Below, in pieces: positions 21,053 through 28,089 of a stretch of DNA of 64,000 nt (within the stretch, counting starts at the first letter, position 1; each line of letters opens with the position of its first letter). Below the pieces are notes generated by a model. It worked only from the letters and a program-made list of their open reading frames with translations, did no database searches and was not told where the DNA came from. The stretch is from Chitinophagales bacterium (GTDB lineage: Bacteria > Bacteroidota > Bacteroidia > Chitinophagales > LD1): positions 613,558 to 677,557 of the forward strand of contig JAHBTS010000002.1 in NCBI GenBank assembly GCA_019638515.1, in the 5' to 3' direction. The translations under genes were made by a program, and so were the position numbers.

Positions 21053-21397
21053 CTATATGTGTGAAAAAATAAATCGCTCTATATCTTTATCGAAAAGTAC
21101 CTCCTCTTTGAGTACTTTGTAATCGCCTGTTATTCGGTTATCGGCTAAAGCGAAATCGTGCTTAGCCCACTGAAACAAAAACGATACACGAAACTGTTCA
21201 TCGGCAATAAGCAAATGATAATTACTACTGTGCATTTCGGCATATCTGCACATGTATTCAAATCGCAGTTCGTGCCATTTATCTTTGTTTACTCCAAAGG
21301 TTTTTTGCAAATAATCCACAACCGCTCCGTGTCGTTTTTTGGCAGTTGCAATCCAGCCTAATTCAGGCTGCGGAAGCGTGTAAACTTTAGTTTCCAT
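21053..21397 (-). CDS. Hypothetical phage early protein
   Basis: 114 residues. An alpha-helical protein with clustered aromatic residues ('HELRFEYMCRYAEMHSSNYHLLI', 'FRVSFLFQWAKHDFALADNRITGDY'). No family recognised. The ATG at 21397 overlaps the MuB stop region by 11 bp, so it is expressed with MuA and MuB. A role in transposition or host takeover is possible only by position. Confidence 0.45.
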   Translation of the reverse strand: METKVYTLPQPELGWIATAKKRHGAVVDYLQKTFGVNKDKWHELRFEYMCRYAEMHSSNYHLLIADEQFRVSFLFQWAKHDFALADNRITGDYKVLKEEVLFDKDIERFIFSHI

Positions 21398-22307
21398 TGC
21401 TGTTTTTTTTGCGTTTTAAAAATCCTTTTATAGCATCTTCAACAAATCGCATATCGTTTAATTTCCCATTGCGTGTAAGCATCTTTGCAATGGCTTGCGC
21501 CTCTTCGTTGTTTAGCCCGTTTGCCGTAGCTATATCTATTGCTTGCTGTTTGTAGAAAGTTACCTTTTCGTCAAGTAAATCGGGCGTTACTTTTTTAAAG
21601 TTTCTGCGGAAGCGGCTAAACACTTCCACAAATCCTAACCTTCCGGTTGCTACGCCCGATTTTATTTTTCTTTTCATTCCATCTGCACCTATTAGATAAA
21701 AGCCACAAGAGCCTTCCAATGCGTTGTACAGACGTTTTAAAATAAGGTATGCTTTATCTTCTAAATCTCCGGCTTCATCAAAGATTAAAATCGGCAGTTC
21801 CATTTGTTGGAGTGCGTAAATAGAATCGCTTAGCAGGTCATTTAGTTTTCCATCGCTGCCAACGCCAACGGTTTGAGCTATTGCGCGGATTAAAGAAGAT
21901 TTGTTGTTGTGGTCGCTGCAATCAATACGGAAGGCATATTTGTTGTTTTTTACAAACCACTTTGCTGCCATGCTCTTTCCTATTCCGGCATCATCTACCA
22001 GCATAGAAGATAAGCTATCTCGCTGCGTTACCATGAACTGGCTTACCAGGTATTTAAACGTTTGTGTTCGAGCAACCTTCCAGTCCATTTCGTTGCGCCT
22101 ACTAAAGCCAACTATGCGAGCTATTTTAATCCATTTGGCATCGCCAATTAAAAACGGCTGTTTCTCGTAATTTCTGTTTTTAATATTGCTTAAATCGGCA
22201 GCTTTTAACCCTACCGAAGTAGCGTAGCGAGATGGCGAGAAGTGGCTATTTTCTGCTTCTTTTAAAAGTTGTTGCGCTATTGTTTGTTTTTCGTTTTCTG
22301 TGAACAT
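21387..22307 (-). CDS. Transposition target-DNA activator, MuB-like AAA+ ATPase
   Basis: 306 residues from ATG 22307 (MFTENEKQ), close to Mu B (312). An N-terminal helix-turn-helix ('SRYATSVGLKAADLSNIKNRNYE') precedes an AAA+ core with Walker A-like 'VDDAGIGKSMAAKW' (about 110-123), Walker B 'LPILIFDEAGDL' (about 179-189) and a C-terminal helical lid ending 'LNDMRFVEDAIKGFLK'. MuB-type proteins bind target DNA with ATP and deliver it to MuA. It follows MuA by 20 bp. Confidence 0.85.
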   Translation of the reverse strand: MFTENEKQTIAQQLLKEAENSHFSPSRYATSVGLKAADLSNIKNRNYEKQPFLIGDAKWIKIARIVGFSRRNEMDWKVARTQTFKYLVSQFMVTQRDSLSSMLVDDAGIGKSMAAKWFVKNNKYAFRIDCSDHNNKSSLIRAIAQTVGVGSDGKLNDLLSDSIYALQQMELPILIFDEAGDLEDKAYLILKRLYNALEGSCGFYLIGADGMKRKIKSGVATGRLGFVEVFSRFRRNFKKVTPDLLDEKVTFYKQQAIDIATANGLNNEEAQAIAKMLTRNGKLNDMRFVEDAIKGFLKRKKNSNGN

Positions 22308-22326
22308 TTTATTGAGATTTTTTTGT

Positions 22327-24426
22327 TTACATTCCAAAATACATTTGATGCTCTGCAAGCTCTTCTATACTCATTTCGCCTTTATTTTTGGGTGAAACTT
22401 CTTTAGCTTCTTCGGCAGCTTCGTTACTTTCTGTTCGGTTCATGGGCAACTGGCTTGTATTTACTTCTTCCCAGTCATCTTTTACCACGCTCTTTTGTTT
22501 GGCAAGAAGTTCGTATCGAGCGGCTTCCATAGACTGTGCAACTGCATTTATTAAACCTTCTGCACGCTCTTTAAATTCGCTTTTTCTTTCTTTTAAATCT
22601 CTATGGTTAGCCCAACTACCATTAAAGGCTTCATACTCGCTCTTGTGTGCTTTTTGCGTAATCGGGCAACTAACTATGTACTGGTTATCCAATGAATACA
22701 AATCGGCTGCGGCTTCATCGAAATAAATAGCAACGTCCATAGTGCCTTTATACCCTGTTTTCTTGGCTATTTCATCAATAATTACGTTGTAATTTGGTAT
22801 GGTGTATTGCAGTTTTACACCTCTAAATTCAACATTCACAAATCCGCGCATATAGCTTACATCTACCCTTGTTTTGTTGCCAAAAACAAAGCGATAGGTG
22901 GTTTCAGTTATAGCTTTCGCACGGTTATTCTTGTTTATCTCGTATCTTTCGTTTGGAGTTAATCCGTCTGCACCTTTTGTATTGTTGTAACCTTCTATCC
23001 ACTGCAAGGCTTGCAGGTAAGCACTTTCTTTGTCGGGCAACTCCGACACGTTTATATTGTCGTAATTTGGCAAATTGGCGGCATCGTTTGCCCCCCAACT
23101 TGAACCGCCCCAGTTTCGGTAGGTTCTGCCAAAATTATTCATTGATTTTATGATATTTTCAGTCGGGTTTTCTTGCGAATTGCCGGGCGTTATAGTAGTA
23201 TGCTTTTGAAACAACATTTTTGCCGCAGTTTTAAATTCGGCTTCGCCATGCCCACCTCCGTTATCCGTAATAAATTCGCAAGCAAATACACCAGCGTTTT
23301 TGTAAGCCATTTTTAAGGCTTTTAAAATCGTTTCTGCGCTTTCGCCACGTTGTGCCTTGCCGCCTTCGTAAAAGTGCCAACCAAGCACCTTTCTGCTCGC
23401 TATATCGGCAACGCGGTAACACATAAGCGACCTTACTGTACCTGCATCGGTTTTGTATAGCAACTTTGTGCTGCTACCATCGCCACCCCACATTGTATTG
23501 CTAAGCTGCAAACGCTCGGCAGATACATAAGGAAGATAATTATCATTGAAATGCTTATTGCCATCACGCTCCACGCTCATTAACGAGCGAATGTTAAATT
23601 GATGTGTACGCTTGCAAAGGCTGCTGTAACTAAGCGGCTGCAAGCCATTTTCAAGAATTTCGGCTTCGTATTCTTTATATATTGTTGTTTTAAATAATTT
23701 ATTCCCGAAACCTGTATTGAGGTACAGCGAGTAAATTAAAGCCAAATGAACATCGAAGTACATTTCTTCGCCTGTTTCGGGGTGATATATTTTGATTTTG
23801 CCGATAATAGCTGCATTTTGATTATTTGCCTGACCATGCACAAAGTATCTTATGCGCAGCTCGGGCAACACTTGCGCATACTCCGCAACTTTACGCCTAA
23901 GGCTTAGCTCGTTGGTTACTTTTAGCCCTTTTAGCTTCTTTTGCGAAAGAACAGATATGGCAGCAGCGTACACATCTTTTATCTTCTCAAAACCAAGCAG
24001 TATTTTTTCGTTCGTTTTGGTTAAAACAAGCAAAGTATCTAACCACGCCTTCGCCTCCGCAAGCTGCAAAGCTGTTTCGGGAGAAACGCTGTGTGTTTTC
24101 ACGTAATAAGCTACGTCTGCTGTATCTACTTTTTGCGCAACATGAAGCGATAGTCTATCGCCCAACCTCTCCGAAACGGCTTCTTTGGGCTTATCGAAGC
24201 CAAGCAAATCCGCAACACCCGGCAACATATCGCGATAAAAGTTTGGCGCTCTGTTTGGTATCTCATCATAATTAAAGTACCAGTTACCCTCTATTTTTTT
24301 GGCTTTCCATCTGCTCTTATACACATATATTTTATTATTGTCAAGCATTAGCTTGTCCTGCACAAAACTACTGTGCAGCCACAGCGTTCTATTGCCTCCA
24401 CTTCGCTCTATTATAGTACTTACCAT
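22327..24426 (-). CDS. Transposase, MuA-like (rve DDE)
   Basis: 699 residues, close to Mu A (663). The DDE triad is visible in the integrase core: D in 'LSNTMWGGDGSST', D in 'CEFITDNGGGHGEAEF', E in 'GNSQENPTENII' with 34 residues between the last two, the usual DD(35)E spacing. The N-terminal part (residues 1-260) is a multi-domain DNA-binding region; a Mu-type C-terminal beta barrel follows 'TPNERYEINKNNRAK' and the last 60 residues are charged, as for MuB binding. It cuts and joins phage ends to target DNA. First long gene of the early operon. Confidence 0.92.
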   Translation of the reverse strand: MVSTIIERSGGNRTLWLHSSFVQDKLMLDNNKIYVYKSRWKAKKIEGNWYFNYDEIPNRAPNFYRDMLPGVADLLGFDKPKEAVSERLGDRLSLHVAQKVDTADVAYYVKTHSVSPETALQLAEAKAWLDTLLVLTKTNEKILLGFEKIKDVYAAAISVLSQKKLKGLKVTNELSLRRKVAEYAQVLPELRIRYFVHGQANNQNAAIIGKIKIYHPETGEEMYFDVHLALIYSLYLNTGFGNKLFKTTIYKEYEAEILENGLQPLSYSSLCKRTHQFNIRSLMSVERDGNKHFNDNYLPYVSAERLQLSNTMWGGDGSSTKLLYKTDAGTVRSLMCYRVADIASRKVLGWHFYEGGKAQRGESAETILKALKMAYKNAGVFACEFITDNGGGHGEAEFKTAAKMLFQKHTTITPGNSQENPTENIIKSMNNFGRTYRNWGGSSWGANDAANLPNYDNINVSELPDKESAYLQALQWIEGYNNTKGADGLTPNERYEINKNNRAKAITETTYRFVFGNKTRVDVSYMRGFVNVEFRGVKLQYTIPNYNVIIDEIAKKTGYKGTMDVAIYFDEAAADLYSLDNQYIVSCPITQKAHKSEYEAFNGSWANHRDLKERKSEFKERAEGLINAVAQSMEAARYELLAKQKSVVKDDWEEVNTSQLPMNRTESNEAAEEAKEVSPKNKGEMSIEELAEHQMYFGM

Positions 24427-24443
24427 ATCTTTCCTTTTAAAAA

Positions 24444-24653
24444 TTAAGCCACTAATTGCTTTTGTTTTTTTGCCGAAATATTTATTCGCGCCAAACGTTC
24501 AAGTTCAGCCATTATCTTTCTGCCCAACTCTGTTTCCCTGTTGCGCCTTCCGGCAAGCATATCGTTTATCGTTGTTTCTGCCGTTTCGCATTTTATTGCG
24601 CACATCATTTTGTCTTCCCTTACTATATTTTCTTTGATTTCTAAAATTGTCAT
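24444..24653 (-). CDS. Ner-like small early regulator candidate
   Basis: 69 residues from ATG 24653 (MTILEIKENIV); a start at 24662 adds three residues. The mid part 'CETAETTINDMLAGRRNRETELGRKIMAELERLA' resembles a HTH-type recognition helix followed by a basic helix, as in small Cro/Ner-type regulators. In Mu, ner is the first early gene before A and turns down early transcription. Same position here: first gene on the transposase side of the divergent control region. Confidence 0.5.
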   Translation of the reverse strand: MTILEIKENIVREDKMMCAIKCETAETTINDMLAGRRNRETELGRKIMAELERLARINISAKKQKQLVA

Positions 24654-24662
24654 ATCTTGCAT

Positions 24663-24742
24663 TAAATTTTATTGCAAACATGGAACGTTTTGTTTACATT
24701 TTCAAAACAAATGGAAAATAAATTATCCACATAATTGCTAAC
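24663..24742. promoter_or_regulatory. Divergent early/repressor control region with three spaced operators
   Basis: The 80-bp gap between the Ner-like gene and the repressor holds three ATGGAA cores at 24680, 24711 and 24743, 31 and 32 bp apart (three helical turns), the last at the repressor start codon. A 6-bp dyad GTTTTG/CAAAAC lies at 24687-24708. Such evenly phased half-sites fit cooperative repressor binding, as at the Mu O1-O3 operators. Confidence 0.55.
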
Positions 24743-25120
24743 ATGGAAAATTTACTGACCAAAGAGATTATTCATAACAGACTAAAAGAGCTGGGCATTA
24801 GCATTACTGATGCTTCGCGTAAAATGAACATGACACGACAAAACTTCAATCGACACTTAGGCAACGAGCCTATAAGTAGAAGTTTTACCCTTTTATTTAA
24901 AGATGTTTTTGGGCTGGAAAATAAAGTTTCCATAGTTAAGGAGGAGCAAGAAAAATATCACGCCAATCCGGGCAAAATTGAGCGCCACGAGAAAACCGAA
25001 AACGAACTAAAAGATGAAATAATTGAAAGGCAACACCTCTTAATTACACTTTTACAAAATAAAATTAAGGAGTACGAAGCAATGGAAAGAGCTTTCCGGC
25101 AAACAAGTAACAACGATTAA
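24743..25120 (+). CDS. Phage repressor (c-like), XRE HTH with coiled-coil tail
   Basis: 125 residues. The N-terminal 65 residues form an XRE-type domain ('NRLKELGISITDASRKMNMTRQNFNRHLGNEPISRSF' in pieces). The C-terminal half is a charged helix ('ERHEKTENELKDEIIERQHLLITLLQNKIKEYEAM') suited for dimerisation. It has no LexA-type peptidase, so induction probably does not rely on RecA cleavage. It is divergent from the transposase and transcribed towards the phage end, as with Mu c. Likely keeps MuA silent. Confidence 0.75.
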   Translation: MENLLTKEIIHNRLKELGISITDASRKMNMTRQNFNRHLGNEPISRSFTLLFKDVFGLENKVSIVKEEQEKYHANPGKIERHEKTENELKDEIIERQHLLITLLQNKIKEYEAMERAFRQTSNND

Positions 25121-25130
25121 CTTCCGCACA

Positions 25131-25421
25131 TTCAAAATGTATATTACACACTCTTTTAAATAGCAAAAAGTGAGGTTTTACGCGGTTATTTTCTTTTTTT
25201 GAGCCATTTTTTTAACAAAAAAAGCAGCAAAAACAGGCTTTTAACCTATAAAAATCACTTTTAAACGTTCAAAAAGTGGTTTTTTTATGGTAAATTTTGT
25301 ATTAAAAACGTCAAAAGTGTAAGATTTGGAAAACAAAATGTATGCAAAAACCTTACACAAAAGTGTAAGAAAAGTGTAAGAAAAGTGTAAGAAACAAAAT
25401 GTATATAATTTCTTACACTTT
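25131..25421. repeat. Mu-type phage left end: clustered TGTAAG transposase-site repeats
   Basis: Copies of AAAAGTGTAAG lie at 25313-25323, 25359-25369, 25370-25380 and 25381-25391 (the last three in exact tandem). Inverted CTTACAC copies lie at 25352-25358 and 25412-25418. CTTACAC-AAAA-GTGTAAG (25352-25369) is a perfect palindrome with a 4-nt spacer. The 13-mer AAACAAAATGTAT occurs at 25331-25343 and 25392-25404, and a related ATGTATATTACAC at 25138. Clustered, variably oriented transposase sites next to the repressor define a Mu left end; the outermost TTACA (about 25417) fits a terminus reading TGTAAG inward. Confidence 0.68.
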
Positions 25422-25724
25422 AGCTAAAAACATTCGATTTAAGGAGATAAAACACCCTTGCGTGCATTGTGGGATTATTTTTGCTTGTTATGAGCCGTAT
25501 TGGGCTTATTTATGGCTCAAATTATGCCAAAACAGGAACTATTGTGTTGGGCAAATTTTTGTAACTGTTTCATTTCGGGCAATTTACGCTATATACTTTC
25601 CGTTTTGGTATTAATAGTAAAAGCGAAAAAAAGAGTCAATGTTAGAGATGTAAAATTTTTCATGGCAGCGATTTAAAAACAAATATAAATTTTAACTCAT
25701 GGCTATCCGAACTTTTGGGGTAAA
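25422..25724. other. Phage-flanking sequence without a recognised gene
   Basis: About 300 bases between the phage end and the IS4-type remnant. Short open frames here are compositionally unlike neighbours and match nothing recognised. The region near 25690-25715 (GGATAGCCATGAG) may be the terminal part of the IS4-type element since it lies 10-35 bp past the transposase stop. Confidence 0.3.
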
Positions 25725-26173
25725 TTAGTCAAAAAGGGTTCTGAAAGCATCGCCAACATTGAGCGACAGTTGATTTTGGTTGGAAAATAAGTTTGGCGGT
25801 TTTAGAGTGATGGGCTTAGCTCCTTGACAAATTCTGTTGCAGACATAATTTAAGGAAAGGTAATAAGGCAAGCAGTTTCTTATTTTTTCGGTGAAGTTGG
25901 AGAAGGCGTGATTTGCCTTGCAGGTGTTTCTGCGCAGCAGTTCTAAGAGCAGGTAGCCAATCAGCGCGATGTATATTTGTGATTTTACGGCATTGTGGCT
26001 GTGCCTGTAAAGGTTTTTACCTGCAAGTTTTGTTTGAGTGCTTTGAAGAACAACTCAATGTTCCATCTGCGTTTATAGAGTTGGCTGACGGTGTTGGCGC
26101 TCCATTCAAAATTATTGGTGATGAGTTCGATAGTTCGGTCGTTTTTGGCATCATACACCACCACTCGCCTCAT
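25725..26173 (-). pseudogene. IS4-family transposase C-terminal remnant, frameshifted
   Basis: Reading leftward from ATG 26173, 'VTQLYKRRWNIELFFKALKQNLQVKTF'-type sequence is the YREK-like region of IS4 transposases (Y..RW.IE.FFK..KQNL..K.f). The frame breaks after TFTGTA; an adjoining frame then continues NAVKSQIYIALIGYLLLELL and ends at 25725, the normal C-terminus. Restoring one base at 'GGCACAG-CACAAT' rejoins them. The N-terminal two-thirds, including the catalytic aspartates, is missing. The element is therefore dead. Confidence 0.8.
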
Positions 26174-26181
26174 GGTATAAT

Positions 26182-26446
26182 GATTACTATTTTTTTGATG
26201 AAATGAAAGCAGCGATTACTCGATTTATGAAATGTTATAATGAAGAGCGTTTACAACTTGAACCTTGCAAACTATAAAACACCACAACAATTTATTGATG
26301 AATTTAATAAAAATAATTTCTTCAAAAAGAGGGAAGATAAAAATCCTCTCCTGCTTAATGAAGTTATATTAGGAGGGGACAAAATTAGAAAATTTAAAGA
26401 AAATAACCGAACTTTGTCATACCATGTACCCCTTATAAGGGGCTAG
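26182..26446 (+). pseudogene. rve-type transposase C-terminal remnant, frameshifted (IS3/IS481-like)
   Basis: Reading from 26182, DYYFFDEMKAAITRFMKCYN then EERLQL is the 'i..fi..YN..R.h' end of IS3/IS481-like integrase-core transposases. A frameshift near 26250 moves to another frame that continues NLANYKTPQQFIDEFNKN, the expected 'gyktP.efi..f' tail, ending at TAG 26444-26446. The catalytic part is missing. The remnant abuts the IS4-type remnant head-on within about 10 bp. Confidence 0.65.
26429..26442. repeat. Perfect 14-bp palindrome
   Basis: CCCCTTATAAGGGG at 26429-26442 is a perfect palindrome overlapping the stop region of the rve remnant. It may be an IS end, a terminator stem without a loop, or chance. 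No U tract follows. Confidence 0.3.
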
Positions 26447-26578
26447 AACAATTGGTCTGGTGGGTTAAGTTCAAACAATTCTGGACATAGAATAGGGCAA
26501 GGACTAATATGGGGCGCAGCAGGCAGTTTGGTATCGCCCGTCATGCCTACAGCTCCAAATATTGGAGGGCTTAGGTAA
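26447..26578 (+). pseudogene. C-terminal tail of a lost protein, glycine-rich (toxin/Rhs-like?)
   Basis: Immediately after the TAG ending the rve frame, the same frame stays open for 43 codons: NNWSGGLSSNNSGHRIGQG followed by a hydrophobic glycine/alanine stretch and a proline-rich end. Gly/Ser-rich ends of this kind occur at the C-terminus of secreted Rhs-type or polymorphic toxin-like proteins of Bacteroidota. There is no start of its own; the N-terminus was lost. Low certainty. Confidence 0.3.
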
Positions 26579-26611
26579 AATTATTGAAATAGTTTTATAC
26601 ATTATCATATT

Positions 26612-26800
26612 ATGAATCAGAAGTTGAAAAAAGCACTGATTGTGTTTGTAAAATTACTTGTAAGTTTACTAATTCTTAATTTAGTGGTTCCATACATTTT
26701 TCCAAATTTTGAACCCGTGAATTTTGTATTTATTCTTATACAAGCATTTGTAATCACATTGGTATTGGTATTCCGTGATAGAAATTCTACTTCTGCCTGA
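26612..26800 (+). CDS. Small two-helix membrane protein
   Basis: 62 residues with two strong transmembrane helices (about residues 8-30, VFVKLLVSLLILNLVVPYIF and 36-55, FVFILIQAFVITLVLVF) and a basic start (MNQKLKK). It lies 33 bp downstream of the glycine-rich tail. Small membrane proteins behind toxin C-termini are sometimes immunity proteins; this is only a suggestion. It may also be a surviving fragment, since the surrounding DNA is decayed. Confidence 0.4.
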   Translation: MNQKLKKALIVFVKLLVSLLILNLVVPYIFPNFEPVNFVFILIQAFVITLVLVFRDRNSTSA

Positions 26801-26882
26801 TTTAGAAATAAATGATACTCCTGTTGGAGAACCCGCACAGGCTCGTGCATGGTGGCTGCTGCCATAGTTGATGCGAGTGATT

Positions 26883-26915
26883 CCGCCTGTATTCGCAAGA
26901 TGCGAGCGCAGGCGG
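26883..26915. repeat. REP-like double hairpin in decayed region
   Basis: CCGCCTG (26883-26889) pairs with CAGGCGG (26909-26915), and inside CGCA (26894-26897) pairs with TGCG (26901-26904) around AGA. This G+C-rich structure differs from the A/T-rich surroundings and interrupts a reading frame that resumes right after it. Confidence 0.6.
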
Positions 26916-26916
26916 G

Positions 26917-27087
26917 ACATATCTGAATTTCAAGAAAGACGGAAAGTATAAAATATGTGTTTGGATTGAAAAGGAAGGAACAAGTTATAGATCAGAAAAG
27001 GTTTACTGTGAGTTTGATATAAAAGAAGTTAAAGAACAAAAATCTGATTGTTGCAAGCCAATTGAAAAGAGTTTTGAAGAATTTTAG
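26917..27087 (+). pseudogene. C-terminal remnant of a secreted/lipoprotein-like gene
   Basis: From 26917 the frame NFKKDGKYKICVWIEKEG continues through a charged region to a lysine- and glutamate-rich end at 27087, with two adjacent cysteines near the end. It reads like the last beta strands of a secreted beta-sandwich protein. No start codon lies upstream in frame because the REP-like hairpin is inserted or recombined there. Confidence 0.4.
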
Positions 27088-27111
27088 TTTGGTTCCGGAA
27101 AATCCTTACAA

Positions 27112-27330
27112 ATGAGGTCAAGGCTAATTGTGATTAACACATTCGTTTTACCATATAGCAGCATAAATGCTCAAACAAAGCACTGTCGGAAAGTTAGAAA
27201 TAAATTTAGACCAAGAAAAGCTACATTAACGGTTCAGGTTAGAGGTGAGTATCATAGATATAGTTGCACTGATAGATTGATTACGTTTAATACCGGAGTA
27301 AAGAAAAGAAAAATAAGACCCGCGAAGTAA
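27112..27330 (+). CDS. Doubtful short secreted-protein-like ORF
   Basis: 72 residues. The first 21 (RLIVINTFVLPYSSINAQ) look like a signal peptide, and the rest is very basic (many Arg/Lys, two Cys: HCRKVRNKF, YSCTD). No homologue recognised. It lies in a decayed stretch, so it may be chance or a fragment. Confidence 0.22.
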   Translation: MRSRLIVINTFVLPYSSINAQTKHCRKVRNKFRPRKATLTVQVRGEYHRYSCTDRLITFNTGVKKRKIRPAK

Positions 27331-27642
27331 CGGTCGTTCATTACGACATGGCATCTATGATATTTGTAAAAAAAAGAAAGAGTTGAATCATTTCACAATG
27401 TAAAATGAGGTTTGGCTCAAGATTCTAAAAAGATAGCAAAATGTTAAGGGTGGTAAAAAAGTATATCTTAATATCATAACTATCCGAAAGTTTTTCAAAA
27501 AGAAAAGCCCGTTGTAAATTGAGTTTGCAACAACTTTCTGATAGTTATGCCTACGCAATATTTTATGCAACCCTAATACTTAACTTCTAAGAATTCCTAA
27601 ATTTATGCAAAGCATTCGGGAGCGAATGTGTAGGTTTACGCA
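27331..27642. other. Intergenic region without recognised genes
   Basis: About 310 bases before the CmpB-like gene. No convincing coding frame, hairpin or repeat was seen. Promoter elements for the 27643 gene should lie in the last 100 bases, but no clear TAnnTTTG element stands out. Confidence 0.4.
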
Positions 27643-28089
27643 ATGGATAAAATTTATATTCCCAAAAAGTTTTTCGGGTTCTTTTTGTTTGGAGTTTCGG
27701 GCGTTTGCACAGAGATATTTTTTACGGCTTTTTACAATCTCTACTTTGCGTACACCGAAGGAGGAACGCCAGATTGGGGTTTAACCGGAAAATCGTACGT
27801 GTGGATGTTTCCCATCTATGGAAGTGCTGCTATTTTTTTAGATTATTTGATGCCGTATTTCCGAAAGTTCAGCTTCTTCATTCGTTTATTTTTTTACCCC
27901 ATTGGCATCTTTATAGTAGAATACATTACAGGTTGGATTTTAGATATGGTTACGGGAAAATGCCCATGGGAATACCACAGTCCGTACGCTATTCATGGAT
28001 ATATTCACCTTGCATACACACCGTTTTGGATGCTCTTCGGCATAGCCTTGGAAATTATTTACAACACCCTTCAAAAATTTAAAGAATGA
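27643..28089 (+). CDS. CmpB-like (putative ABC-transporter type IV) membrane protein
   Basis: 148 residues, four to five transmembrane segments. The pattern 'FFGFFLFGVSGVCTEIFFTAFYN', 'SYVWMFPIYGSAAIFLDYL', 'RLFFYPIGIFIVEYITGWILD', 'CPWEYHSPYAIHGYIHLAYTPFWMLFG' fits PF06541 proteins, which contain Glu/Tyr in the first helix and the conserved 'G...WdY......g.i.l.y...W'. The family name suggests an ABC transporter link, but the function is unknown. It overlaps the downstream M28 peptidase by 4 bp (ATGA), so the two are coupled. Confidence 0.7.
   Translation: MDKIYIPKKFFGFFLFGVSGVCTEIFFTAFYNLYFAYTEGGTPDWGLTGKSYVWMFPIYGSAAIFLDYLMPYFRKFSFFIRLFFYPIGIFIVEYITGWILDMVTGKCPWEYHSPYAIHGYIHLAYTPFWMLFGIALEIIYNTLQKFKE

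Larger units (their letters stand above)
1..25421. mobile_element. Mu-like transposable prophage (incomplete at the left window edge)
   Basis: The stretch holds a Mu-type complement: MuA-like DDE transposase, MuB-like ATPase, DUF3164, Mor-like activator, gp27/gp28-like terminase, gp29-like portal, gpF-like and gpG-like proteins, protease/scaffold, capsid, gp36, gp37, P2-type sheath and tube, tail chaperone and tape measure. The repressor and transposase genes diverge near 24.7 kb, next to clustered repeats at 25.31-25.42 kb, as at the left end of Mu. The other terminus lies left of position 1. The exact right boundary is inferred; it probably follows the last TTACA near 25417. Confidence 0.9.

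Noticed and set aside
25359-25391. Three tandem 11-bp repeats as a CRISPR or microsatellite
   Set aside because: There are no spacers and the copies continue as inverted sites nearby; a phage-end transposase cluster explains them better.
26681-26920. Minus-strand open frames across the REP-like hairpin
   Set aside because: They read through the hairpin and the membrane protein gene in reverse and have no recognisable domain.
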